The notes under the pieces are model-generated. The model saw nothing but the letters and a program-made list of their open reading frames with translations. It searched no databases and was not told where the DNA came from. From NCBI GenBank assembly GCA_947494645.1, contig CANLVO010000002.1, forward strand, positions 366,359 through 430,358: DNA of 64,000 bases, in the 5' to 3' direction. The stretch is from an uncultured Litoreibacter sp. (GTDB lineage Bacteria; Pseudomonadota; Alphaproteobacteria; Rhodobacterales; Rhodobacteraceae). Each line of letters opens with the position of its first letter. The first letter of the stretch is position 1. Shown here piece by piece: positions 1 to 7,689 of this stretch. The position numbers and the translations under genes were made by a program.

Positions 1-1131
1 GTGACGCTCAATGTTGAAACACCCGATGGACCCTACACGCTTGAGGCTGACTGGCTGATCGCCTGCGACGGCGCACGCTCTGTCACGCGTGACATGATGG
101 GGCTCAGCTTTGACGGGCGGGTGTTCGAGGACAACTTCCTGATCGCCGACGTCAAGATGAAGGCCGACTTCCCGACCGAACGCTGGTTCTGGTTCGAGCC
201 GCCTTTTGAAGGGGCCGGGCAGTCCGCGCTTTTGCACAAGCAGCCTGACGATATCTGGCGCATCGATTTCCAGCTGGGCTGGGATATCGACCGCGAGAGA
301 GAACTCGACCCTGCCCGTATCCGCACGCGCGTCGATGCAATGCTGTCGTCGCAAACTGGCACCATCCCGAAATACGAGCTGGAATGGACCTCCATCTACA
401 CGTTCCAGTGCCGCCGGATGGAAACCTTCCGCCATGGCAACGTGTTCTTCGCCGGGGACAGCGCGCATCAGGTGTCGCCTTTCGGGGCACGTGGCGCGAA
501 CTCCGGTGTCCAAGACGCCGAAAACCTCGCTTGGAAGCTTGATCTTGTCCTCAAAGGGCGAGCAGGGGATGAGTTGCTAGACAGCTACGCGACGGAGCGA
601 GAATACGCGGCGGATGAGAATATCCTCAATTCTTCTCGCGCCACGGATTTCATGACGCCGAAATCCGAGGTCAGCCAGATTTTCCGCAATGCGGTCTTGG
701 ACATGGCCGCGCGCGCGCCCTTTGCCCGCCCCTTGGTCAATTCCGGCCGCCTGTCGGTGCCCTGCACCTATGACGACTTCCCGCTTTTCGGCGAGGATGC
801 TTTGATCGGTCCACATGCCTCGCGACCCGGCGCATCCTGTCCCGACGCGCCGGTGGGGGACGGTTTTCTACTCGATCATTTGACCGGTGGGTTTACGTTG
901 CTGGCACTGGGCGACACCACGCCGAAGGCCTTCAGCGTCGAGGGCGTCGTTGTGAGAACGGTACATCTGGCAGAGGTCTCCAAAGATCTTGCCGCACGGT
1001 ATCTCGGGGACGCTGACAGGGCGATCTACCTGATCCGACCCGATCAACACGTGGTCGCGCGCTGGCCCGAGTTTGACGCAGATGCCGTGAAAGCCGCGTT
1101 GTCCAGAGCAATCGGAAAGGGAGCCGCATGA
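1..1131 (+). CDS. FAD-dependent aromatic monooxygenase, C-terminal part (5' end outside window)
   Basis: This is the C-terminal part of a flavin hydroxylase of the PheA/TfdB/MhpA-like FAD_binding_3 family, which adds oxygen to aromatic rings using NAD(P)H. The visible 376 residues contain the ACDGARS (DG) motif at about 21-27 and the second FAD/NADPH motif AGDSAHQVSPFGARGANSG at about 151-169, followed by a thioredoxin-like tail. The N-terminal GxGxxG FAD fingerprint is missing, so the gene starts upstream of base 1 and the GTG at base 1 is not the start. Its stop overlaps the next start by four bases (ATGA). The substrate cannot be read from the sequence. Confidence 0.85.
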   Translation: MTLNVETPDGPYTLEADWLIACDGARSVTRDMMGLSFDGRVFEDNFLIADVKMKADFPTERWFWFEPPFEGAGQSALLHKQPDDIWRIDFQLGWDIDRERELDPARIRTRVDAMLSSQTGTIPKYELEWTSIYTFQCRRMETFRHGNVFFAGDSAHQVSPFGARGANSGVQDAENLAWKLDLVLKGRAGDELLDSYATEREYAADENILNSSRATDFMTPKSEVSQIFRNAVLDMAARAPFARPLVNSGRLSVPCTYDDFPLFGEDALIGPHASRPGASCPDAPVGDGFLLDHLTGGFTLLALGDTTPKAFSVEGVVVRTVHLAEVSKDLAARYLGDADRAIYLIRPDQHVVARWPEFDADAVKAALSRAIGKGAA

Positions 1132-1310
1132 GCCTGAAACAAGACCCTAACATCCCTGACCCTGACGGATTCTACCAAGAGCTGCTCGCGGCCCATGACG
1201 GCCTCAGCAAAGCCGAAAGCGACGCCCTCAACGCCCGGCTGATACTAACCCTCGCCAACCACATCGGCGACTGTGAGGTCCTCCGCGACGCGCTCAAAGC
1301 CGTGAAGTAA
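1128..1310 (+). CDS. DUF2783 family small protein
   Basis: A 60-residue soluble acidic protein that starts inside the stop of the monooxygenase gene (ATGA overlap), so the two are probably translationally coupled. DUF2783 proteins are commonly found next to FAD-dependent aromatic hydroxylases; this assignment is from memory of the family. The sequence is mostly helical with no cysteine pair, signal or membrane segment apart from a single Cys near the C-terminus. A small accessory subunit of the hydroxylase is an inference from the pairing only. Confidence 0.75.
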   Translation: MSLKQDPNIPDPDGFYQELLAAHDGLSKAESDALNARLILTLANHIGDCEVLRDALKAVK

Positions 1311-1355
1311 GCGACATGACTTTGCTGTGATCCCCTTGGTTCTTCTTGTTTCTCG

Positions 1356-1384
1356 TTTACCAACCTACTAGTAGGGTGATTATT
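1356..1384 (+). promoter_or_regulatory. Candidate promoter with embedded palindrome upstream of the VOC gene
   Basis: TTTACC at 1356-1361 and ATTATT at 1379-1384 are 17 bp apart. The perfect 12-bp palindrome CCTACTAGTAGG lies at 1364-1375, inside the spacer, the usual place for a repressor operator. A Shine-Dalgarno (AAAGGAG) and an ATG at 1404 follow. The promoter match is weak at -10; the palindrome is exact. Confidence 0.4.
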
Positions 1385-1403
1385 GAAACTAAAGGAGCGA
1401 CCC

Positions 1404-1766
1404 ATGATCGGATACTCAACAATCGGTGTTAAGAACATCGACCAAGCCAAGAAATTCTATTGCGACCTGTTTGACGCGGACGTCCAGGTTGACGTCGGTC
1501 GCCTGGCAATGATCGGCAAATCCGTCGAGCAACCCATGGTTGCCGTGTGTGAGCCCTTTGACGGCAATGCACCAAGCTGCGGCAACGGCGCGATGATCGC
1601 CTTCTCCGCCGCATCCAAGGCAGAGGTCGACGCGATGCATGAGAAAGCGGTCTCGCTCGGCGCCTCCGACGAGGGTGCGCCCGGCCAGCGGATCGATGAC
1701 GTCTTCTACGGCGCGTATGTTCGCGATCCAGACGGCAACAAGCTGGCCTTCTACATCTTCGGATAA
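1404..1766 (+). CDS. VOC (glyoxalase/bleomycin-resistance fold) family protein
   Basis: A 120-residue single-domain vicinal-oxygen-chelate protein. It shows the two-module pattern of the fold: an N-terminal beta strand followed by a helix (DQAKKFYCDLF) and the closing strand YVRDPDGNKLAFYIFG. The ATG at 1404 was chosen because AGGAG lies 8 bases upstream; the TTG at 1383 would precede that ribosome binding site. The metal ligands are not certain and the substrate is unknown; members include glyoxalases, dioxygenases and drug-binding proteins. It is a single gene with a possible terminator just downstream, so it is probably controlled by its own operator. Confidence 0.8.
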   Translation: MIGYSTIGVKNIDQAKKFYCDLFDADVQVDVGRLAMIGKSVEQPMVAVCEPFDGNAPSCGNGAMIAFSAASKAEVDAMHEKAVSLGASDEGAPGQRIDDVFYGAYVRDPDGNKLAFYIFG

Positions 1767-1774
1767 GGCTTTGG

Positions 1775-1800
1775 CGGCCCCTCGCTGCGGTCGGGGGCCG
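1775..1800 (+). terminator. Possible intrinsic terminator after the VOC gene
   Basis: CGGCCCC at 1775-1781 pairs with GGGGCCG at 1794-1800, and TTTCCT follows. The stem is strong but the T tract is short, so this is a moderate call. Confidence 0.4.
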
Positions 1801-1888
1801 TTTCCTACGCTCGTTTCTCTAACGCGCGCACGCCAGGGTTCGGCTGCAAATCCGACCTCTGCCAACGCATCTCACAAGAGAGAGAAAG

Positions 1889-1964
1889 TGGTGAGCCCTG
1901 ATGGGTTCGAACCATCGACCTACTGATTAAAAGTCAGTTGCTCTACCAACTGAGCTAAGGGCCC
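1889..1964 (-). tRNA. tRNA-Lys (anticodon TTT)
   Basis: On the minus strand the gene begins GGGCCCTTAGCTCAG and ends GGGCTCACCA, with a genome-encoded CCA. The acceptor arm pairs over seven bases with one G-T pair. The D arm, the TTCGAACC T-loop block and the anticodon loop CTTTTAA with TTT at its centre are all present. Total length is 76 nt including CCA. Confidence 0.96.
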
Positions 1965-1974
1965 ACGAGGGGTG

Positions 1975-2003
1975 CTTCTAAGAACCGTGTCGGGCACGGT
2001 CAA
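1975..2003 (-). promoter_or_regulatory. Promoter of tRNA-Lys
   Basis: On the minus strand TTGACC (2003-1998) is followed after 17 bp by TAGAAG (1980-1975), 11 bases before the mature 5' end. A near-consensus -35 at this distance is typical of stable RNA promoters. Confidence 0.5.
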
Positions 2004-2060
2004 GCCCAAAAACCGCGCCAATGCTTTCAAATGCTGGCCAAGCCGACTATATGGCGGCAC

Positions 2061-2906
2061 ATGCGACGCAATACCGCTCCTGAAGGCCTGCCGTTCATGA
2101 AAATGCACGGGCTCGGCAACGACTTCGTGGTCATCGACCAACGGGGCGGCGGCGCTGTGGTCGATGCCGCCTTGGCCCGTGCGCTGGGCGACCGTCACCG
2201 CGGCGTGGGATTCGATCAGTTGGCCGTTCTTGGCAATGTGGGCGACGCCGATATCGGGCTGACCTTCTACAATGCGGACGGCTCTATCGCCGGGGCCTGT
2301 GGCAACGCCACGCGCTGTATCGCGCAGTTTGAGATGACCCGCCTTGGAGCGGACGCCCTGACCCTCAAGACCGAACGCGGCGTGCTGAGCGCCAAACAGG
2401 TCGACCCGGACCGTGTGGCGGTCAATATGGGTCAACCGCTGCTCGACTGGCAGGACGTCCCTCTGGCCCGCGAAATGGACACTCTGGAGCTGCCCATCGA
2501 AGGCGCGCCTGCTGCGACCGGCATGGGCAACCCCCATTGCACCTTCTTCGTCGCAGATGCCGAGGCCGTGGATCTGGAAGCCCGTGGCGCAGAGATGGAG
2601 CATCACCCACTCTTTCCCGAACGTACCAATGTGCAATTCGCCCACCTCGTCGCGGCCGATCACCTGCGCATGCGCGTCTGGGAACGGGGCGTGGGCGTCA
2701 CGCTGGCCTCCGGGTCCTCCTCCTGCGCCGTCGCTGTTGCCGCCGCCCGCAAGGGTCTAACCAGCCGGAAAGTGGCGATTGATCTTGACGGTGGCCGGAT
2801 CGAGATTGACTGGCGCGAGGACGGCGTCTGGATGACCGGCCCCACCGCGCATGTGTTTTCCGGCACGCTGACACCCGCCTTTCTGGACGCTGTTGATGAC
2901 CAGTAA
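2061..2906 (+). CDS. dapF: Diaminopimelate epimerase
   Basis: Interconverts LL- and meso-diaminopimelate for lysine and peptidoglycan synthesis in the cytoplasm. The 281-residue protein shows KMHGLGNDF (14-22), ACGNATRC (79-86, first catalytic Cys at C80), GNPHCTF (156-162) and WERGVG (207-212). The second active-site block reads ASGSSSCA (216-223), so the position aligned with the usual catalytic Cys is Ser217. I chose the ATG at 2061 because the conserved LPFMKMHG needs residues before it; an ATG at 2097 is the alternative. Its 3' end overlaps mtaB by 11 bases, so the two genes form an operon. Confidence 0.93.
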   Translation: MRRNTAPEGLPFMKMHGLGNDFVVIDQRGGGAVVDAALARALGDRHRGVGFDQLAVLGNVGDADIGLTFYNADGSIAGACGNATRCIAQFEMTRLGADALTLKTERGVLSAKQVDPDRVAVNMGQPLLDWQDVPLAREMDTLELPIEGAPAATGMGNPHCTFFVADAEAVDLEARGAEMEHHPLFPERTNVQFAHLVAADHLRMRVWERGVGVTLASGSSSCAVAVAAARKGLTSRKVAIDLDGGRIEIDWREDGVWMTGPTAHVFSGTLTPAFLDAVDDQ

Positions 2907-4155
2907 GCCGCCCATATTTGCCACGCTGGGATGCCGTCTCAACAGCTACGAGACGCAGGCGATGAAAGAGCTGACCGCGTCTGCGGGCGTCGGCGATGCC
3001 GTCGTGGTGAACACCTGCGCCGTCACCGCTGAGGCCGTGCGCAAAGCACGTCAGGAAATCCGCAAACTGCGCCGCGAGAACCCCGACGCCCGGATGATCG
3101 TCACAGGATGCGCCGCCCAGATCGAGCCTGAGACCTTCGCCAACATGGACGAGGTCGACATCGTCATGGGCAATACGGAAAAGATGAATCCGGCCACTTG
3201 GAACCAGCTTGGAAACGGTTTTATCCCTGAAACAGAGTCTGTTTTGGTCGATGACATCATGTCTGTGACGGAGACCGCGCAGCATCTGATTGACGGCTTT
3301 GGCACCAGATCACGTGCCTATGTGCAGGTGCAGAACGGGTGTGATCACAGATGCACCTTCTGCATCATTCCCTATGGCCGGGGCAATTCCCGCTCGGTGC
3401 CTGCGGGCGTGATCGTGGACCAAATCAAACGCCTCGTGCAGCGCGGCTTCAACGAGGTGGTGCTGACAGGCGTCGACCTCACCAGCTGGGGCGCGGACCT
3501 GCCGTCAGAGCCAAAGCTTGGCGATCTGGTCGCGCGCATTCTGAAGCTGGTGCCTGACCTGCCGCGGTTGCGCATTTCATCCATCGATTCGATTGAGGTC
3601 GACGACGCGCTGATGGGTGCCATCGCGACAGAGCCCCGCCTGATGCCGCATATGCATCTGTCGCTGCAGGCGGGCGACGATATGATCCTCAAACGTATGA
3701 AGCGCCGCCATCTGCGCGACGATGCGATCCGGTTCTGCGAGGACGCAAAGAAACTGCGCCCCGATATGACGTTTGGCGCGGATATCATTGCGGGCTTCCC
3801 GACAGAAACCGACGCGATGTTTGAAAACTCCCTCAAGCTGGTCACGGAGTGCGACCTGACTTGGCTGCACGTGTTTCCGTATTCTCCGCGTCCGGGCACA
3901 CCGGCTGCGAAAATGCCTCAGGTCAACGGCAAGGCGATCAAGTCCCGCGCCGCTCGGTTACGTCAAGCGGGTCAGGACCAGGTGACCCGGCACCTGCAGG
4001 CGCAGCTTGGCAAGACCCATCACGTCTTGATGGAAAACCCGCGTATGGGCCGCACCGCGCAGTTCACAGAGGTCAGTTTCGAGGCTGACCAGCCTGAAGG
4101 GCAGATTGTCCACGCTCAGATCAAGGGCGTCGCTGGTCAGCAACTGGTGGCATGA
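2896..4155 (+). CDS. mtaB: tRNA t6A37 methylthiotransferase MtaB
   Basis: A radical-SAM enzyme that converts N6-threonylcarbamoyladenosine at position 37 of ANN-decoding tRNAs to the 2-methylthio form. The 419-residue protein has the three N-terminal UPF0004 cysteines (C13, C41, C72), the radical-SAM CxxxCxxC (C149, C153, C156 in CDHRCTFC) and a C-terminal TRAM-like segment. The ATG at 2896 overlaps dapF; the TTG one codon earlier is less likely. Its stop overlaps the next gene as ATGA. The MtaB rather than MiaB/RimO assignment rests on overall likeness and length. Confidence 0.9.
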   Translation: MTSKPPIFATLGCRLNSYETQAMKELTASAGVGDAVVVNTCAVTAEAVRKARQEIRKLRRENPDARMIVTGCAAQIEPETFANMDEVDIVMGNTEKMNPATWNQLGNGFIPETESVLVDDIMSVTETAQHLIDGFGTRSRAYVQVQNGCDHRCTFCIIPYGRGNSRSVPAGVIVDQIKRLVQRGFNEVVLTGVDLTSWGADLPSEPKLGDLVARILKLVPDLPRLRISSIDSIEVDDALMGAIATEPRLMPHMHLSLQAGDDMILKRMKRRHLRDDAIRFCEDAKKLRPDMTFGADIIAGFPTETDAMFENSLKLVTECDLTWLHVFPYSPRPGTPAAKMPQVNGKAIKSRAARLRQAGQDQVTRHLQAQLGKTHHVLMENPRMGRTAQFTEVSFEADQPEGQIVHAQIKGVAGQQLVA

Positions 4156-4778
4156 GGCCGATCCTTTATTCGTTCCGCCGCTGCCCGTACGCGATGCGGG
4201 CGCGTCTTGCCTTGGTTTCGGCTGGAATAGACACTGAATTGCGCGAAATCCTCTTGCGCGACAAGGCCCCGGAATTTCTTGAGGCGTCGCCTAAAGGCAC
4301 CGTGCCTGTTGTCGTCACACCCGACGTGGTCATCGAGGAAAGCCTCGACATCATGGACTGGGCTCTGGCCCAAAGTGACCCCGAAGGGTGGTTGGATTTC
4401 CCCCCTGAGGGGCGCGCTCTGATTGCTGAGTGTGACGGTCCCTTCAAAACCGCATTGGACCGCTACAAATACCACAGCCGCCATGACGCAGACCCGAAGG
4501 AAGAGCGAGCAGAAGCATCCGTCTTTTTGCGCAAGCTCAACGCGCAAATTGCAGGGCAAGATTATCTCTATGGCGCGCAACCAAAGCTGCCGGATATGGC
4601 GATTGTCACGTTCGTGCGGCAGTTTGCGAATACAGACCGTGCTTGGTTTGACGGACAGGACTGGTCCGATCTCAAGCGCTGGCTCACCGCGTTTACCGAA
4701 AGCATCCGGTTTGCGGCGATCATGCCGAAATACCCCAAATGGCAGGCGGGTGATCCGGTGACGGTGTTTCCCGGCTGA
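4152..4778 (+). CDS. Glutathione S-transferase family protein
   Basis: 208 residues with an N-terminal thioredoxin-fold domain that begins with a CPYAMRAR motif (Cys11), like Omega/Beta-class or glutaredoxin-like GSTs that use cysteine, followed by the helical C-terminal domain. The SPKGTVPVVV and EESLDIMDWA blocks form the glutathione-binding site. It starts within the mtaB stop codon (ATGA), so it is the third gene of the dapF operon. The substrate is unknown; Cys-type GSTs often do thiol reduction or deglutathionylation rather than conjugation. Confidence 0.85.
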   Translation: MRPILYSFRRCPYAMRARLALVSAGIDTELREILLRDKAPEFLEASPKGTVPVVVTPDVVIEESLDIMDWALAQSDPEGWLDFPPEGRALIAECDGPFKTALDRYKYHSRHDADPKEERAEASVFLRKLNAQIAGQDYLYGAQPKLPDMAIVTFVRQFANTDRAWFDGQDWSDLKRWLTAFTESIRFAAIMPKYPKWQAGDPVTVFPG

Positions 4779-4785
4779 ATGCCTC

Positions 4786-4814
4786 TTGGACTGCCCCGCG
4801 CCCGCCGCTAGGCT
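4786..4814 (+). promoter_or_regulatory. Candidate promoter of the PaiB-like gene
   Basis: TTGGAC (4786-4791) and TAGGCT (4809-4814) are separated by 17 bp. A perfect inverted repeat GGCTCCGT-CCAAC-ACGGAGCC (4811-4831) overlaps the -10 element and the expected start site, and its right arm contains the Shine-Dalgarno GGAG of the gene at 4836. Confidence 0.45.
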
Positions 4815-4835
4815 CCGTCCAACACGGAGCCAGAC

Positions 4836-5450
4836 ATGCATCCCAACCCCGCCTTTCGGACCGAGGACAGCCAGCGCAACATCGCGTTCGCGCGGGAACG
4901 CGCGTTTGGTACCTTGGCAGTGAATGGCGAGGATGGCCCGCTGACCTGCCATGTGCCGTTCCTTCTGGAAGAAGGTGGACACGAGGCTGAACTGCATCTG
5001 GTTCGCTCGAACCCTATTGCTCGAGTAAAGGGGCCGCAGAAAGCAGTGGTCACAGTGATGGGGCCAGACAGCTATATCTCTCCGGATTGGTATGAGGTGC
5101 CAGACCAGGTGCCCACTTGGAACTATGTGGCCGTGCGTCTGCGCGGTGTGCTGCATCCGATGCCACAAGATGACTTGCACCCGATGCTTGACCGTCTGTC
5201 CGCGCATTTTGAGACTCTATTATTGCCCAAAGCCCCTTGGACAACCCAGAAGATGGGCGACGGGGTCCTGGAAAAGATGATGCGGATGATCCTGCCTTTC
5301 CGGTATGAGGTGACGCAGATCGAAGGCACGTGGAAGCTTAACCAGAACAAGCCCGATGACGTGCGCGAACGCGCCGCCAAACAGGTCGCTGCCTATGGGC
5401 AAGGCCTCGAAATACAGACACTCGCCGCGCTGATGCTCGGCGCGAAATGA
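4836..5450 (+). CDS. PaiB-like FMN-binding split-barrel protein
   Basis: 204 residues. The N-terminal MHPNPAF, the central SPDWYEVPDQVPTWNYVAV region and the length fit the PaiB (FMN_bind_2) family, named after a Bacillus regulator of sporulation and protease genes. The fold is a split beta-barrel related to flavin reductases and HugZ-like heme proteins, so a regulatory role is uncertain here. GGAG lies 6 bases before the ATG. The gene appears to have its own promoter with an overlapping palindrome, though a GST gene and a GNAT gene follow closely on the same strand. Confidence 0.82.
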   Translation: MHPNPAFRTEDSQRNIAFARERAFGTLAVNGEDGPLTCHVPFLLEEGGHEAELHLVRSNPIARVKGPQKAVVTVMGPDSYISPDWYEVPDQVPTWNYVAVRLRGVLHPMPQDDLHPMLDRLSAHFETLLLPKAPWTTQKMGDGVLEKMMRMILPFRYEVTQIEGTWKLNQNKPDDVRERAAKQVAAYGQGLEIQTLAALMLGAK

Positions 5451-5469
5451 CTTTAGCAGGAGAGAACCG

Positions 5470-6078
5470 ATGAAATTCTATACCAGCCCCACCTCCCCCT
5501 ATGTGCGCAAGGTGCTCGTGCTGCTGCACGAGACGGATCAGCTTGATGATGTCGAGATGGTCATGGCGGGCGGCTCGCCGCTTGATCCGGGTACAATCCC
5601 GGTGCATCTCAATCCGATCGGCAAAATCCCGGCGCTGGAACAAAGCACTGGCGTGACGCTGTATGACAGCCGAGTCATTTGCCGCTTCTTCGATGATCGT
5701 GCGGGGGCAGGGCTTTACAGCACCGGCGCGCGCCAATGGGAGCTGCTGACGCTCGAAGCCACCGCCGACGGCATTCTCGATGCGGCGCTGCTGGGCGTTT
5801 ATGAGGAACGCGCACGCCCGGAAGACAAGCGCTTCGCCCCTTGGGCGGAGGGGCAATGGGCCAAGATCACCCGCTCCCTTGATGCGCTGGAAACCCGCTG
5901 GATGAGCCACCTGTCCGGCCCGCTCAATATCGGCCAGATCGCCATCGGCTGCGCTTTGGGTTACCTCGACTTGCGCTACGCAGACAGCGACTGGCGCAAG
6001 GGTCATGATGCGCTGGCCACATGGTACAAGACTTTCGAGACACGCGAGAGCATGTCTTCGACCGTACCCCAAGGCTAA
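5470..6078 (+). CDS. Glutathione S-transferase family protein
   Basis: 202 residues. The N-terminal MKFYTSPTSPYVRKVLVLLH is the GST thioredoxin-fold start with a serine (TSPTSPYVRKV) where cysteine- or tyrosine-type enzymes have their thiol or hydroxyl. NPIGKIPALE and YDSRVICRFF form the glutathione site, and a helical C-terminal domain follows. The Shine-Dalgarno AGGAGA precedes the ATG. It is one base from the next gene, so GST and GNAT are co-transcribed. The substrate is unknown. Confidence 0.87.
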   Translation: MKFYTSPTSPYVRKVLVLLHETDQLDDVEMVMAGGSPLDPGTIPVHLNPIGKIPALEQSTGVTLYDSRVICRFFDDRAGAGLYSTGARQWELLTLEATADGILDAALLGVYEERARPEDKRFAPWAEGQWAKITRSLDALETRWMSHLSGPLNIGQIAIGCALGYLDLRYADSDWRKGHDALATWYKTFETRESMSSTVPQG

Positions 6079-6079
6079 G

Positions 6080-6499
6080 ATGCAGATCACCACTGCCGCC
6101 GCGCACGAGCTGGACGCTTGCCTCGCCATCCGCCGCGTCGTCTTCATCGAAGGCCAGAACGTGCCCGAGCATGAAGAGGTCGACGGCCGCGACGCCGAGT
6201 GCCTGCACTATATTGGCCGTGTGGGTGGCACGCCCGCCGCCACCGCGCGGGTGCTGCCGCTCGGTGGCAAGGCCAAGATCCAGCGCGTTGCTGTGCTGGA
6301 ACAAATGCGTTCCGGTGGGTCCGGGTCGCAGCTGATGCGCTACATTCTCGATGATCTGCGTGGCCGTGGCTTCAAAACCGCCGTGCTCGGCTCGCAGACC
6401 CACGCCATCGGGTTCTACGAAAAGCTCGGCTTTGCAGCTTACGGTCCCGAATATGACGACGCGGGGATTCCGCATCGGGACATGTCGCTGGACCTCTAA
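6080..6499 (+). CDS. GNAT family N-acetyltransferase
   Basis: 139 residues. The acetyl-CoA binding A motif is visible as VLEQMRSGGSGSQLM and motif B as GFYEKLGFAAYGPEYDDAGIPH, which is close to the ElaA/YjcF-like GNAT group with an N-terminal IRRVVFIEGQ. The ATG at 6080 follows the preceding GST stop by a single base; upstream in-frame starts lie inside that gene. Its TAA stop overlaps the stop of the convergent trmL by four bases. The substrate cannot be told. Confidence 0.85.
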   Translation: MQITTAAAHELDACLAIRRVVFIEGQNVPEHEEVDGRDAECLHYIGRVGGTPAATARVLPLGGKAKIQRVAVLEQMRSGGSGSQLMRYILDDLRGRGFKTAVLGSQTHAIGFYEKLGFAAYGPEYDDAGIPHRDMSLDL

Positions 6500-6927
6500 C
6501 GCAGCTGCCGCATGGCCTCCGCCAGCGCGATGGAGGCCGCGATTGCCACGTTCAGGCTGCGCCCACCGCCCGGCATCGCAATCCGCACAACCGCGTCAGC
6601 GGCCTCGACCACCTCGTCTGGCACGCCGGCGCTTTCCTGACCCACCAAAAGGCAGTCCCCCGGCTGAAACGCAAAATCCCACAGATCCGCCTGCGCCTTG
6701 GTGCTCAGCAGAACCAGCCGACCCCGCCGCGCGGCCTGAAAGGCGTCCCAGCTGTCATGGTGATGAATTTCGGCCATATCCGCGTAGTCCAACGCCCGGG
6801 TACGCAGCAATTTTAACGAAAAAGGGAAGCCGCAGGGCTCGATCACATGGACGGGCGTTGAAAAACAGGCCCCCAGACGCACGAGCGAGCCAAGATTTGG
6901 CGCCAGATCTGGCTGATACGAGGCCAA
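6496..6927 (-). CDS. trmL: tRNA (cytidine/uridine(34)-2'-O)-methyltransferase TrmL
   Basis: A SPOUT-class methyltransferase for ribose methylation of the wobble base of tRNA-Leu. It shows the family pattern: start ASYQPDLAPNLGSLVRL, then HVIEPCGF, the knot residues VGQESAGVP and the C-terminal IAMPGGGRSLNVAIAASIAL. I chose the TTG at 6927, preceded by AAGGGG five bases upstream, because family members start just before this point. An ATG at 6984 would add 19 atypical residues. It is convergent with the GNAT gene, sharing four bases at the stops, and divergent from petA. Confidence 0.85.
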   Translation of the reverse strand: MASYQPDLAPNLGSLVRLGACFSTPVHVIEPCGFPFSLKLLRTRALDYADMAEIHHHDSWDAFQAARRGRLVLLSTKAQADLWDFAFQPGDCLLVGQESAGVPDEVVEAADAVVRIAMPGGGRSLNVAIAASIALAEAMRQLR

Positions 6928-7024
6928 TTGAACCCCTTTTCCAGCGCTGTTTTGAACATGGTGCGACAATTGGCATGCCTCCAAACGCTTTCCACACTGG
7001 ACGAGCAGCCTACCTAGGCCTTAT

Positions 7025-7096
7025 GAACCGCGCGAGAGCGTCCGTGTGGGGGAATCCCCCTTCGGTTCGTTAGAGGAATATTCCTGGCGCGCCAGG
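7025..7096 (+). promoter_or_regulatory. Palindrome-rich leader of petABC
   Basis: Four nested or adjacent inverted repeats: GAACCG (7025-7030) with CGGTTC (7063-7068) enclosing GGGGGAATCCCCC (7048-7060), then AGGAATATTCCT (7074-7085) overlapping CCTGGCGCGCCAGG (7083-7096). The ribosome binding site GGAG follows at 7105. They could be RNA hairpins in the leader or protein-binding sites. Confidence 0.4.
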
Positions 7097-7116
7097 CAGA
7101 CAATGGAGAAATTTCC

Positions 7117-7674
7117 GTGTCCCAAGCAGATGACCATAGCGGCAATACCCGTCGCGACTTTCTTTATTACGCAACCGCAGGTGCGGGCGCAGTGACCGCC
7201 GGGGCGGCTGTTTGGCCGCTGGTCAACCAGATGAACCCATCGGCTGATGTGCAGGCGCTGGCCTCCATTGATGTGGATGTCTCTGGCGTTGAGCCCGGCA
7301 CGCAGCTGACGGTGAAGTGGCTGGGCAAGCCGGTCTTCATCCGTCGCCGTACGGAAGAAGAAATTGAAGCCGCTCGTAACGTCGAGCTGAGCGAGCTGCC
7401 GGATCAGGGTGCCGAGAACGCGAACCTGAACGGGGCAGATGCCGCCGACGAGAACCGGACATTGGACGAAGCTGGCGAATGGCTGGTGATGATCGGGGTC
7501 TGTACGCATCTGGGCTGCGTGCCTTTGGGCGATGCGGGTGATTTTGGCGGGTGGTTCTGCCCCTGCCACGGCTCGCATTACGACACGGCTGGCCGCATCC
7601 GCAAAGGGCCTGCGCCCAAGAACTTGCCTGTACCCGTTGCTGCGTTCAACGGCGACACATTGACACTCGGTTAG
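7117..7674 (+). CDS. petA: Ubiquinol-cytochrome c reductase, Rieske iron-sulfur subunit
   Basis: The Rieske subunit of the cytochrome bc1 complex, which takes electrons from ubiquinol at the periplasmic side of the inner membrane. The 185-residue protein has a twin-arginine signal-anchor (TRRDF at 11-15, then a hydrophobic stretch to about 36) and the cluster-binding motifs CTHLGC (129-134) and CPCHG (148-152). Ligands are C129, H131, C148 and H151, with a C134-C150 disulfide. The start is GTG with GGAGA nine bases upstream. First gene of petABC, 15 bases before petB. Confidence 0.97.
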   Translation: MSQADDHSGNTRRDFLYYATAGAGAVTAGAAVWPLVNQMNPSADVQALASIDVDVSGVEPGTQLTVKWLGKPVFIRRRTEEEIEAARNVELSELPDQGAENANLNGADAADENRTLDEAGEWLVMIGVCTHLGCVPLGDAGDFGGWFCPCHGSHYDTAGRIRKGPAPKNLPVPVAAFNGDTLTLG

Positions 7675-7689
7675 GGGAGAAAAGAGAAC

